From Oscillospiraceae bacterium (GTDB lineage Bacteria > Bacillota > Clostridia > Oscillospirales > Oscillospiraceae): a stretch of 38,434 nucleotides of DNA. The notes below the pieces were generated by a model. It saw only the letters and a program-made list of their open reading frames with translations, had not been told where the DNA came from and ran no database searches. The first letter of the stretch is position 1, and the number at the start of each line of letters is the position of its first letter. The position numbers and the translations under genes were made by a program. The stretch covers positions 1 to 38,434 of the forward strand of contig JAAWBZ010000074.1 in assembly GCA_022792945.1 (NCBI GenBank), read 5' to 3'. Shown piece by piece: positions 30,144-37,455 of this stretch.

Positions 30144-31853
30144 TCAGGCAGCGGCCTGGCTGAGGCGCCAGATGGTCAGGCAGGCTTGCTGGCGGCTATA
30201 GGGAGCCTGAGGCGCGAAGCGGCCGTCCGGATAGCCCTCCATCACGCCCAGGGCGCTGACCTGCGCCACGGCTTCCCGGGCGTAGGAGGCCACCTGGTCC
30301 GCGTCGGCGAATGCGGCGGCCCCGCCGGCGTTCTCCAGCTCCAGGAGCGCTGCAGTACGGGCCAGCAGCGCCGCAGCCTCCTGACGGGTGATGGGGGCCT
30401 CCGGATCGAATACGCCGCCGCCGCGGCCCTGGACGATGCCCCACGCGGCGGCCCTCAGCACATCCCGGTCGGTACAGTCTGTGAACAGGACTGCCGCCGT
30501 CTCGCCGGCGGGGCGCATGCCTGCGGCAGTCAGCAGGCGCACCGCCAGCGCGGCGAACTCCCGCCGGTTCAGCGGCGCGTCATACCGGCCTTGCAGCTCC
30601 GGCGGAACCAGACCGTGGACAACGGCAGCGGAGACCTCGGCGTAGGCCCAGGGCGCCACTGCATCCATTTCCGGCGGCTGGGCGGCAAACTCCACTGCCT
30701 CGAAGCCATAGCGTCCGGCGCGCTCCGTTACAATCGCTCCCTCGGGCAGCACCGTTTGGCCGTCTTTGGGGAAGTAGAAGGACAGCGACGCGGCAACCGC
30801 CCGCTCCTCGCCCCAGCGGCTGACACAGCAGGTTTTTCCGTCCCGCACTGCCACGGCGCGGCCCTCGGAGAGGGGCGTGAGGCGGTCGTAGACAAAGGGC
30901 AGCAGGGTCTGCCCCGCCGTGTCGATCAGGCCGTACCGCCCGTCCCGGCGGGCCACGGCAGCTCCCTCGGAAAAGACGCTCAGCGCCTCGTACTGGAACG
31001 GCACCACCGTGCGGCCCGTCCGGTCAATCGCACCCCAGAGGCCGCTCTGGTCCCGGACAGCGGCGATGCCGCCGTAAAACACCCGGTGCTCCCCCTCTGG
31101 CTGGTACACGGCGTAGTCCGTGTACTGCGCCGGGACCGCCCAGGCGCCGCCGCGACCGATAAAGCCCCAAAGGACCGAGCCGCCCTCCGTCCGGACGCCG
31201 TGGGGCGCCAGCCCCTGGGAGAAGGGACGGAGCAGCGCGCCGTCAAAGTAGAGCGCCGCCGTGCCGTCCGTCCGCACATACGCCGTGCGGTCCGTGGGGA
31301 CCACTGCGGCGGGGAACAGGCCGTCACCGCAGACCCCCGCCGCGGTGTAGCCGTTCAGCTCCACCCAGCGACCGGCACGGTCGAACACCAGATTCATGGA
31401 CGCGTCCACGTCCACACAGCCGCTCAGGTTCACATAGCCGCCGTGATACGCCAGCGCCGGCCAGTCTGTCCGCGTTCCGGAAACCGTCTGCGCCTGCACA
31501 TCCGTCAGGACCGGCCAGCCGTCGGCCCGTTCCACATAGGCCGGATACATCAGCGGCGTCCGCCGGTTCTCCTGGTCGATGGCGTACCACTGCCAGCCAG
31601 ACGGTGTCTCCACCGCCGCCACCGCCAGCCCCTCGGAGAAGTCCCCGGCGTAGGCGTAGGCCGGAGCGATCACCATTTTACCCTGTGGGTCCACATACCC
31701 CCAGGTTCCGTTCTGCCGCACCGCGGCCAGGCCCTCGGAAAAGCCCCGGACCGCCTCGTATCGGTCTGGGACCGCCGCCTGCGCCGGAGCGCTCAGCAGC
31801 GCCGCTGCCAGCGCCAATCCCAGTACGCGGCGAAACAGCGCGCGTGAATTCAT
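30144..31853 (-). CDS. Secreted WG-repeat protein with SLH domains
   Basis: A 569-aa exported protein. It has a signal peptide (FRRVLGLALAAALLSAPAQA) and then a series of WG (KWG-type) repeats of about 40-60 residues: EGLAAVRQNGTWGYVDPQGK, GGIAAVRDQSGLWGAIDRTG, EGAAVARRDGRYGLIDTAGQ, EGRAVAVRDGKTCC. The C-terminal 180 residues hold surface-layer-homology modules (VAPWAYAEVSAAVVHGLVPP, LNRREFAALAVRLL, ITRQEAAALLARTAALLELE, GVMEGYPDGRFAPQAPYSRQ), which bind secondary wall polymers. So it is likely displayed on the cell wall. ATG 31853 follows AAAGGA. The role is unknown. It is divergent from the SOS operon with overlapping -35 boxes. Confidence 0.87.
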   Translation of the reverse strand: MNSRALFRRVLGLALAAALLSAPAQAAVPDRYEAVRGFSEGLAAVRQNGTWGYVDPQGKMVIAPAYAYAGDFSEGLAVAAVETPSGWQWYAIDQENRRTPLMYPAYVERADGWPVLTDVQAQTVSGTRTDWPALAYHGGYVNLSGCVDVDASMNLVFDRAGRWVELNGYTAAGVCGDGLFPAAVVPTDRTAYVRTDGTAALYFDGALLRPFSQGLAPHGVRTEGGSVLWGFIGRGGAWAVPAQYTDYAVYQPEGEHRVFYGGIAAVRDQSGLWGAIDRTGRTVVPFQYEALSVFSEGAAVARRDGRYGLIDTAGQTLLPFVYDRLTPLSEGRAVAVRDGKTCCVSRWGEERAVAASLSFYFPKDGQTVLPEGAIVTERAGRYGFEAVEFAAQPPEMDAVAPWAYAEVSAAVVHGLVPPELQGRYDAPLNRREFAALAVRLLTAAGMRPAGETAAVLFTDCTDRDVLRAAAWGIVQGRGGGVFDPEAPITRQEAAALLARTAALLELENAGGAAAFADADQVASYAREAVAQVSALGVMEGYPDGRFAPQAPYSRQQACLTIWRLSQAAA

Positions 31854-31913
31854 ACGATCACATCCTTTGGTCGTTTTTTGTCCGCTGTCCCTAGGATGCC
31901 CAAAATTTGGAAT

Positions 31914-31942
31914 TTTATAATTTGTGCGTCAGGGCTTGCCAA
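31914..31942 (-). promoter_or_regulatory. Sigma-A promoter for the WG-repeat gene
   Basis: Minus strand TTGGCA (31942-31937), 17 bp, TATAAA (31919-31914). The -35 overlaps the -35 of the divergent SOS promoter by five bases. The leader is about 55 nt. Confidence 0.7.
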
Positions 31943-31964
31943 ACGGCATTGTCTGCGCTATAAT
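31936..31964 (+). promoter_or_regulatory. Sigma-A promoter of the dinB operon
   Basis: TTGCCA (31936-31941), 17 bp, TATAAT (31959-31964). The transcription start should fall near 31971, within the LexA box. Confidence 0.82.
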
Positions 31965-31978
31965 AGAACAAACGTTCG
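31965..31978 (+). promoter_or_regulatory. LexA (SOS) box
   Basis: AGAACAAACGTTCG matches the Firmicutes consensus CGAACRNRYGTTCG at 13 of 14 positions (first base A for C). It begins directly after the -10 hexamer, covering the transcription start, so bound LexA would block initiation. A dinB gene downstream makes the call very likely. Confidence 0.88.
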
Positions 31979-32003
31979 TAGTTCTTGAAAAGGAGGAACC
32001 GTC

Positions 32004-32276
32004 GTGGAAACTCGTCCCAATCTGCCCATCCAGGTCCTCAGCTTCTGCGGGACCGACGGACGGCTGCAGCCCCTCCGCTTCCGCCTGGAGGACGAGGAGC
32101 ACCAGCTGCAGACCGTCTCCATCCAGGAGATCGTCAGCGTCAACGAGGTGCAGTACGTGGGGATCGAGGCGCTGGTGTTCCTGTGCAAGGCGCAGCTTGG
32201 CGGGCGCGAACGGCTGCTGGAGCTGCGCTACACCATCCGCACCCACCGCTGGGTGCTGCGACGGCTGGTATATTGA
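32004..32276 (+). CDS. Uncharacterised 90-aa protein, first gene of the SOS operon
   Basis: METRPNLPIQVLSFCGTDGR opens a small alpha/beta protein: PLRFRLEDEEHQLQTVSIQE, IVSVNEVQYVGIEALVFLCK, AQLGGRERLLELRYTIRTHR, WVLRRLVY. No family is recognised. AAAAGGAGG lies 7-15 bases before ATG 32004. It ends 2 bp before dinB and is governed by the LexA box. In Bacillus, small YolD-type proteins often precede Y-family polymerase genes; this one may be a functional counterpart (similar strand-rich pattern), but I see no clear YolD signature. A partner or regulator of polymerase IV is a hypothesis only. Confidence 0.85.
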   Translation: METRPNLPIQVLSFCGTDGRLQPLRFRLEDEEHQLQTVSIQEIVSVNEVQYVGIEALVFLCKAQLGGRERLLELRYTIRTHRWVLRRLVY

Positions 32277-32278
32277 GC

Positions 32279-33541
32279 ATGGCTGTGATCTTTCATGTGG
32301 ACGTCAACAGCGCCTTTCTCTCCTGGACGGCGGCCTATCGCGTACTGGTGCTGGGCGAGACGGAGGACCTGCGGGAGATCCCCGCGGCGGTGTGCGGTGA
32401 CCAGGAGGAACGGCACGGTATCGTCCTGGCCAAGAGCCTGCCGGCCAAGCGCCTGGGCGTCCGCACCGGCGAGCCACTGTTCCAGGCCCGGCGCAAGTGC
32501 CCCAGCCTGCGGGTGGTGCCGCCGGACTATGAGCTGTACGTCCAGGCATCGCGGCGGCTGATCGCGCTGCTGCGGGAGGTCTCCCCGGCGGTGGAGCAGT
32601 TCTCCGTGGACGAGGCCTGGGCCGATATGAGCGGCACGGCGGGACTTCACGGCTCGCCGGTGGCGGCGGCCTGCGCCCTCAAGGACCGCATCCGGAATCA
32701 GCTGGGCTTCACGGTTAACATCGGCGTCTCCTCCAACAAGCTCCTGGCCAAGATGGCCGGGGATTTTGAAAAGCCCGACAAGGTCCACACCCTCTTCTCA
32801 GAGGAAATCCCCGCCAAGCTCTGGCCCCTTCCCGTGCGCGGTCTCTTCTCCGTAGGCCCCGCCACGGAGGGGAAGCTCCGGCGCTACGGCATCGCCACCA
32901 TCGGCGACCTGGCCCATACGGACCCCGCCTTCCTCCGCGGCAAGCTGGGGAAAAACGGCGAACGGCTGTGGCACATGGCCAACGGCCGCTGCGTTGATCC
33001 GGTCCGACCGGTCCCGGCCCGCAACAAGGGCTACGGCCACTCCGTCACCACCGCCGGCGATGTCACAGACCGCGCCGCCGCCCGACGGGTGCTGCTGTCT
33101 CTGTGCGAGACCGTTGGCATGCGGATGCGGCGGGACGGACAGCGGGGCATGTGTGTGGCAGTGCAGCTGCGCACGGCCCAATTTGTGGACTTCTCCCACC
33201 AATTGCAGCTGGATTCAGCCACCAACGTCACCGCCGAGCTCTACCGCGCCGCCTGCGCCGCCCTGGATGAGGCCTGGCCGGAGCGGCCGCCCCTGCGGCA
33301 GCTGGGCGTACAGGTCTCCCGCCTGCGCACCGACGGCGTCTACCGCCAGTACAGCATCTTTGACGGCGCGCGCTACGACCGGCTGGAAAAGGTGGACGCC
33401 GCCGTGGACGCCTTGCGGGAGAAATTCGGGGAGGAGGCCGTGTTCCGCGCCCGGTTCCTGGACCACCCCGCGTCCCACATGAGCGGCGGCCTCTCCCGCC
33501 ACCGCCGCACCGGCGTCACAAAGGAGGTCCCCGAACGATGA
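32279..33541 (+). CDS. dinB: DNA polymerase IV (Y family, DinB)
   Basis: Error-prone translesion polymerase induced by DNA damage. The 420-aa protein has the palm motifs with the catalytic acids: IFHVDVNSAFLSWTAAYRVL (Asp) and QFSVDEAWADMSG (Asp-Glu). GIVLAKSLPAKRLGVRTGEP is the finger region, FTVNIGVSSNKLLAKMAGDF is conserved after it, and the helix-hairpin-helix LPVRGLFSVGPATEGKLRRY-GI follows. A little-finger domain occupies residues 240-350. The C-terminal tail (HPASHMSGGLSRHRRTG) has no clear QLxLF clamp-binding box. It follows the 90-aa gene by 2 bp and its TGA overlaps the next ATG. Confidence 0.95.
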   Translation: MAVIFHVDVNSAFLSWTAAYRVLVLGETEDLREIPAAVCGDQEERHGIVLAKSLPAKRLGVRTGEPLFQARRKCPSLRVVPPDYELYVQASRRLIALLREVSPAVEQFSVDEAWADMSGTAGLHGSPVAAACALKDRIRNQLGFTVNIGVSSNKLLAKMAGDFEKPDKVHTLFSEEIPAKLWPLPVRGLFSVGPATEGKLRRYGIATIGDLAHTDPAFLRGKLGKNGERLWHMANGRCVDPVRPVPARNKGYGHSVTTAGDVTDRAAARRVLLSLCETVGMRMRRDGQRGMCVAVQLRTAQFVDFSHQLQLDSATNVTAELYRAACAALDEAWPERPPLRQLGVQVSRLRTDGVYRQYSIFDGARYDRLEKVDAAVDALREKFGEEAVFRARFLDHPASHMSGGLSRHRRTGVTKEVPER

Positions 33542-34434
33542 CCGTTTACCGGGAAATTCTGTGCCAATCCGCCTGCAACGAGGTCCACAGCCGCTTTCTG
33601 CCCTACCGCTGGGACCTGAACTGCTACCGCGGCTGCACCCACGGCTGCCGCTACTGCTTCGCCATGTACAGCCACGCCTATCTGGCCTCCGACGCCTTTT
33701 TCGGCGAGGTGTTCGTGAAAACCAATCTTCCCGACCGCCTGGAACGCTTCCTCCGCCGGCCGTCCTGGAGCCGCGAGGTCATCAACCTGGGCGGCGTCAC
33801 CGACAACTACCAGCACGCGGAGGCCAAATACCGGCTGATGCCGGAGATTTTGAAGCTGCTGATCCGCTACCGGACGCCTTGCATCCTCTCCAGCAAGTCG
33901 GACCTGATCCTCCGGGACTTTGAGCTGATCGACCAGCTCTCCCGCCTGACCTACGTCAACATCGCCCAGACCGTCACCACCATGGACGAGTCCGTCCGGG
34001 CGCGGCTGGAGCCGGGCGGCGCGCCCTCGGCCCGGCGGATGGCGGTACTGCGGGCCTTCGCGGGGACCAACGCCTCGGTGGGCGTACACCTGATGCCCAT
34101 GATCCCCCATCTTACCGACAGCGCGGCCAGCCTGGAGGCCGTCTATGCCGCCGCGAAGGAGGCCGGGGCGCAGTACGTCCTAGCCAACCCGCTGAACCTG
34201 CGCGGACGCACCCGAACAGCTTTTTTCCGCTTTCTCCGGGCCGATTTTCCGGGCCTGGAGCCGGAGCTGCGCGCCCTCTATGCCCAAGGCGGCCTGGATA
34301 AGACCTACCGCGCCGGCATGGCCCGCCGCGTCGCGGCCCTGCAGCAGCAGTACGGCCTGTCCGCCAACTATATGCGTTTCGCCCGGGAAAAAATGCCGCC
34401 GGCGGAGGATTTCCAGCAGCTGTCGCTGTTTTAA
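33538..34434 (+). CDS. SPL-family radical SAM protein
   Basis: A 298-aa radical SAM enzyme. DLNCYRGCTHGCRYCFAMYS has the CX3CX2C cluster that binds the 4Fe-4S and SAM; VINLGGVTDNYQHAEAKYRL and PCILSSKSDLILRD are SAM and substrate strands seen in the spore-photoproduct-lyase-like (SplB/Rv2578c) group. LSRLTYVNIAQTVTTMDESV, RARLEPGGAPSARRM and SVGVHLMPMIPHLTD are also family features. True SplB repairs the UV dimer in spores, but this subgroup is uncharacterised. Its overlap with dinB by ATGA in a LexA-controlled operon suggests a DNA-damage role. The end DFQQLSLF matches the QLxLF sliding-clamp-binding motif, which dinB here appears to lack. There is no other gene in the operon. Confidence 0.9.
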   Translation: MTVYREILCQSACNEVHSRFLPYRWDLNCYRGCTHGCRYCFAMYSHAYLASDAFFGEVFVKTNLPDRLERFLRRPSWSREVINLGGVTDNYQHAEAKYRLMPEILKLLIRYRTPCILSSKSDLILRDFELIDQLSRLTYVNIAQTVTTMDESVRARLEPGGAPSARRMAVLRAFAGTNASVGVHLMPMIPHLTDSAASLEAVYAAAKEAGAQYVLANPLNLRGRTRTAFFRFLRADFPGLEPELRALYAQGGLDKTYRAGMARRVAALQQQYGLSANYMRFAREKMPPAEDFQQLSLF

Positions 34435-34437
34435 GAC

Positions 34438-34467
34438 TTGACAGCGCCGCCCTTCTGCCCGTAAACT
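34438..34467 (+). promoter_or_regulatory. Promoter of the oxidoreductase pair
   Basis: TTGACA (34438-34443), 18 bp, TAAACT (34462-34467), in the 65-bp gap after the radical SAM gene. A GGGGG ribosome site follows at 34488-34492. Confidence 0.6.
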
Positions 34468-34499
34468 GATGGTATCCGACAGACGTAGGGGGATTTTGC

Positions 34500-35723
34500 A
34501 TGGACGTTTTGATACTGGGCGGCGGAGCCAGCGGCATGATGGCCGCGCTGGCGGCGGCGGAGCGCGGCGCGCAGGTGACGCTGGTAGAGCGACAGTCCCG
34601 GCTGGGCCGGAAGCTGCTGGCCACCGGCAACGGCCGCTGCAACCTCTCCAACCTCCATACCGAACCTGCGCACTACCACGGGGCCAACCCGGATTTCTGC
34701 CGCGCGGCCCTGGAGGCCTTCGGCGCGGCGGAAACGCTGGCCTGGTTCCGCCGCCTGGGACTGATCACCGCGGCGGAGGCCTCGGGGCGGGTCTATCCCT
34801 TCTCCAATCAAGCCAACAGCGTGCTGGACGTGCTGCGCTTTGCCCTGGAGCGGCCTGAAATTCAAATTCACACCGGCTGCGAGGCCATCAGGCTCTGGAC
34901 ACGGCGGGACGGTTTCCTGCTCAAGACCACCGGCGGCGACTTCACAGCGCGGCGGCTGATCGTCGCCGCCGGCGGCGCGGCCGGCGGCAAGCTGGGCGGC
35001 ACCACCGCGGGCTACGAGTTCCTCGAACGCCTGGGCCACCGGCGCACACCCCTCTTCCCTGCTCTGGTCCAGCTGGTGACCGAGGGTGCTGTCACCCGCG
35101 CGCTCAAGGGCGTCCGGGCCGAGGGGACCGTGGCGGTCCTCCGGGGCGGGCAGGAGATCGCCCGCAGCGCCGGAGAGCTCCAGTTCACCGAGTACGGTGT
35201 CAGCGGCCCGGCGGTGTTCGACATCTCCCGGATTGTCTCCACCGGCGGGCCGGGGCTGACGCTGCGGCTGGACCTGACGCCGCAGCTGAGCGAGTCCGAG
35301 CTTTTGGATATCCTGCGCGCAAAGCGCGCGCAGCTTCCCCAGCGCGCTGCTGGAGACCTGCTCACCGGCGTGGTCCACAACCGCCTGGGGCGCGTGCTGG
35401 TCAAAACGGTGGGTATCGCGGAGAGTACATCTATGGAGATACTTTCCGACAGTCAGTTGGCCGCCGTAGCCCGGGCGGTCAAGGGCTTTTCCCTGACCTG
35501 CGCCGGCACCCAAGGAATGGACTGTGCCCAGGTCACCGCCGGCGGCATAGAAACCCACGGTTTCGACCCTATGACTCTGGAGAGTCATAGAGTGCCCGGC
35601 GTATTCGCCTGTGGCGAGGTGCTGGACGTGGACGGCGACTGCGGCGGGTTCAATCTGCAATGGGCCTGGTCCTCGGGCCGTCTGGCGGGGCTGTCCGCCG
35701 CGGGAGAGGAGGCGCGGCCTTGA
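34500..35723 (+). CDS. NAD(P)/FAD-dependent oxidoreductase, BaiN/HI0933 family
   Basis: A 407-aa flavoprotein. It has the FAD Rossmann loop ILGGGASGMMAALAAAERGA and the family block VERQSRLGRKLLATGNGRCN, LSN. RLIVAAGGAAGGKLGGTTAG is the second dinucleotide site, and LQFTEYGVSGPAVFDISRIV and TQGMDCAQVTAGGIETHGFD follow. The C-terminal FACGEVLDVDGDCGGFNLQWAWSSG closes the FAD site. The group includes BaiN of bile-acid 7-dehydroxylating Clostridia, but most members have no proven substrate and this protein is not in a bai cluster. ATG 34500 follows GGGGG. The next gene overlaps its stop. Confidence 0.9.
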   Translation: MDVLILGGGASGMMAALAAAERGAQVTLVERQSRLGRKLLATGNGRCNLSNLHTEPAHYHGANPDFCRAALEAFGAAETLAWFRRLGLITAAEASGRVYPFSNQANSVLDVLRFALERPEIQIHTGCEAIRLWTRRDGFLLKTTGGDFTARRLIVAAGGAAGGKLGGTTAGYEFLERLGHRRTPLFPALVQLVTEGAVTRALKGVRAEGTVAVLRGGQEIARSAGELQFTEYGVSGPAVFDISRIVSTGGPGLTLRLDLTPQLSESELLDILRAKRAQLPQRAAGDLLTGVVHNRLGRVLVKTVGIAESTSMEILSDSQLAAVARAVKGFSLTCAGTQGMDCAQVTAGGIETHGFDPMTLESHRVPGVFACGEVLDVDGDCGGFNLQWAWSSGRLAGLSAAGEEARP

Positions 35724-37321
35724 TCCGGATTCGGGATTTGTCCCTGGCCCCCGGCCAGGGGGAGGCGGCGCTGCGTGCCCTGGCCGCCCGGGTGCTACGG
35801 GTGCGTGAGACGGATATTACGGCGCTGGAGGTGCGCAAAAAGTCCATCGACGCCCGACGGAAGGATGACGTGCGGGTGATCTACACCGTGGACGCGAGAC
35901 TGAGGCAGGCTGAGGCACCGGCGCTGCACCGCCTGCGGGGCGAAAAAAAAGTGTCCGCCGCCGAATTCTATGAATACCGCGTTCCGCAGCCGGTCCGGCA
36001 GCCGGCGCACCGGCCTGTGGTGGCAGGCTTCGGTCCCGGCGGGATGTTCGCGGCGCTGGTGCTGGCCGAGGCGGGGCTGCGGCCCATCGTGCTGGAGCGC
36101 GGCCTGGATGCCGCGGCGCGAAAGCGGAAGGTGGAAGCCTTCTGGCGCACCGGCGTGCTGGACCCGGCGTGTAACGTGCAGTTCGGCGAGGGCGGAGCCG
36201 GGACATTCTCCGACGGCAAGCTGAATACCGGCATCAAAAACGAGCGCATCGGCTGGGTGCTGGAGCAGCTGGTCCTGGCCGGGGCGCGGCCGGACATCCG
36301 CACCGATGCCAAGCCCCATATCGGCACCGACGTACTGGTCACAGTGGTGCAGAACCTCCGGCGGCGGATAGAGGCGCTGGGGGGCGAGGTACGCTTTGGG
36401 TGCCGCCTGACCAGCCTGACCTGCGAAAACGGGCGGTTGGAGGCGGTGGAATATGAACAAATGGGGCAAATCTGTCCCCTCCCCTGCCGACAGCTGATTT
36501 TGGCCATCGGCCACAGCGCCCGGGACACCTTCGTCATGCTCCACCGCCTGGGCGTGCCCATGGCGCGCAAGCCTTTCTCCATGGGCGTACGCATCGAACA
36601 CCGGCAGGACTGGCTGGACCGGGCACAGTACGGCTCCTTCGCCGGTCATCCATGCCTGCCGCCGGCAGACTATAAGCTGGCGGTCCACCTGCTGGACGGC
36701 GGGTCGTCCTACACCTTCTGCATGTGCCCCGGCGGGTATGTAGTAGCCGCGGCGTCGGAGCACGGCGGCGTAGTTACCAACGGCATGAGCAACGCCGACC
36801 GGGACGGAGGAAACTGCAACGCTGCCCTGCTGGCGACACTACATCCAGAGAACTTCCCTGGCGACGGGGTCCTGGCGGGCATGGCGTGGCAGCGCGCCCT
36901 GGAGCAGGCAGCCTTCGCCCTGGGCGGCGGCAACTACCGCGCGCCGGCGCAGCTGGTGGGAGACTTTCTGGCCGGCCGGCCCAGTTTAGGCCCCGGCAGT
37001 GTTGCGCCCACTTACAGACCCGGCGTGACCTACACGGACCTGCGCCAATGCCTGCCGCCGTGCATCGCCGACACGCTGGCCCAAGCCCTGCCGGTACTGG
37101 ACCGGCGCATCCCCGGCTTTGCTGTCCCCGATGCCGTGCTCACCGCCCCGGAGACCCGCAGCTCCTGCCCAGTGCGCATCCTCCGGGACGAGGGGATGCA
37201 GTCCGCTTTGCGCGGCCTTTTCCCCTGCGGCGAGGGTGCCGGCTATGCCGGCGGCATCACCTCTGCCGCGGTGGACGGAATGCGGTGTGCCGAGGCGCTG
37301 ATTAACTCTATGGAGATATAG
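35720..37321 (+). CDS. FAD-dependent oxidoreductase (UbiH/DadA-like, uncharacterised)
   Basis: A 533-aa flavoprotein common in Firmicutes. Its N-terminal 95 residues (LIRIRDLSLAPGQGEAALRA, LRVRETDITALEVRKKSIDA) form a small alpha/beta domain. The FAD domain follows with VVAGFGPGGMFAALVLAEAG, CNVQFGEGGAGTFSDGKLNT, QLILAIGHSARDTFVMLHRL and the closing GLFPCGEGAGYAGGITSAAV, DGM. The substrate is unknown. The start is TTG 35720 with GGAGG seven bases ahead, sharing its TTGA with the previous stop, so the two flavoproteins are coupled. The last codons contain the motif CTCTATGGAGATATAG, repeated downstream. Confidence 0.9.
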   Translation: MIRIRDLSLAPGQGEAALRALAARVLRVRETDITALEVRKKSIDARRKDDVRVIYTVDARLRQAEAPALHRLRGEKKVSAAEFYEYRVPQPVRQPAHRPVVAGFGPGGMFAALVLAEAGLRPIVLERGLDAAARKRKVEAFWRTGVLDPACNVQFGEGGAGTFSDGKLNTGIKNERIGWVLEQLVLAGARPDIRTDAKPHIGTDVLVTVVQNLRRRIEALGGEVRFGCRLTSLTCENGRLEAVEYEQMGQICPLPCRQLILAIGHSARDTFVMLHRLGVPMARKPFSMGVRIEHRQDWLDRAQYGSFAGHPCLPPADYKLAVHLLDGGSSYTFCMCPGGYVVAAASEHGGVVTNGMSNADRDGGNCNAALLATLHPENFPGDGVLAGMAWQRALEQAAFALGGGNYRAPAQLVGDFLAGRPSLGPGSVAPTYRPGVTYTDLRQCLPPCIADTLAQALPVLDRRIPGFAVPDAVLTAPETRSSCPVRILRDEGMQSALRGLFPCGEGAGYAGGITSAAVDGMRCAEALINSMEI

Positions 37322-37380
37322 CTGTAGTGAAACTAACTCTATAGAGATACCTATTTATAGATAATATCTCTATAGAGATA
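37307..37380. repeat. Three copies of a CTCTATAGAGATA palindromic motif
   Basis: ACTCTATGGAGATA (37307-37320, at the end of the oxidoreductase gene), ACTCTATAGAGATA (37336-37349) and TATCTCTATAGAGATA (37365-37380, a perfect 16-bp palindrome) are evenly spaced, about 28-29 bp apart. The region is far AT-richer than the flanking genes. It may be an operator cluster or the debris of a repeat. Confidence 0.6.
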
Positions 37381-37385
37381 GATAC

Positions 37386-37420
37386 AAAAAGCAGCGCCGG
37401 TGGTCCGGTGCTGCTTTTTT
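37386..37420 (+). terminator. Terminator after the oxidoreductase pair
   Basis: AGCAGCGCCGG and CCGGTGCTGCT pair (one G-U type mismatch) around TGGT, preceded by five A and followed by six T. Confidence 0.85.
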
Positions 37421-37455
37421 GCGGGTTGACAGATGAGAAATGCCGTGATGCATTA

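Noticed and set aside
29412-31847. An 811-codon plus-strand frame spanning the YlmH-like and WG-repeat genes
   Set aside because: It crosses a promoter and two well-supported minus-strand genes, with Arg/His/Pro/Gly-rich nonsense composition.
35567-35590. Inverted repeat CTATGACTCT / AGAGTCATAG as an operator
   Set aside because: It lies inside the conserved coding stretch DPMTLESHRVPG of the BaiN-like gene and is explained by codons.
37307-37380. CRISPR-like array from the repeated CTCTATAGAGATA
   Set aside because: Only three short, imperfect copies; the spacers are about 15 bp, one copy lies in a coding sequence, and there is no cas gene.
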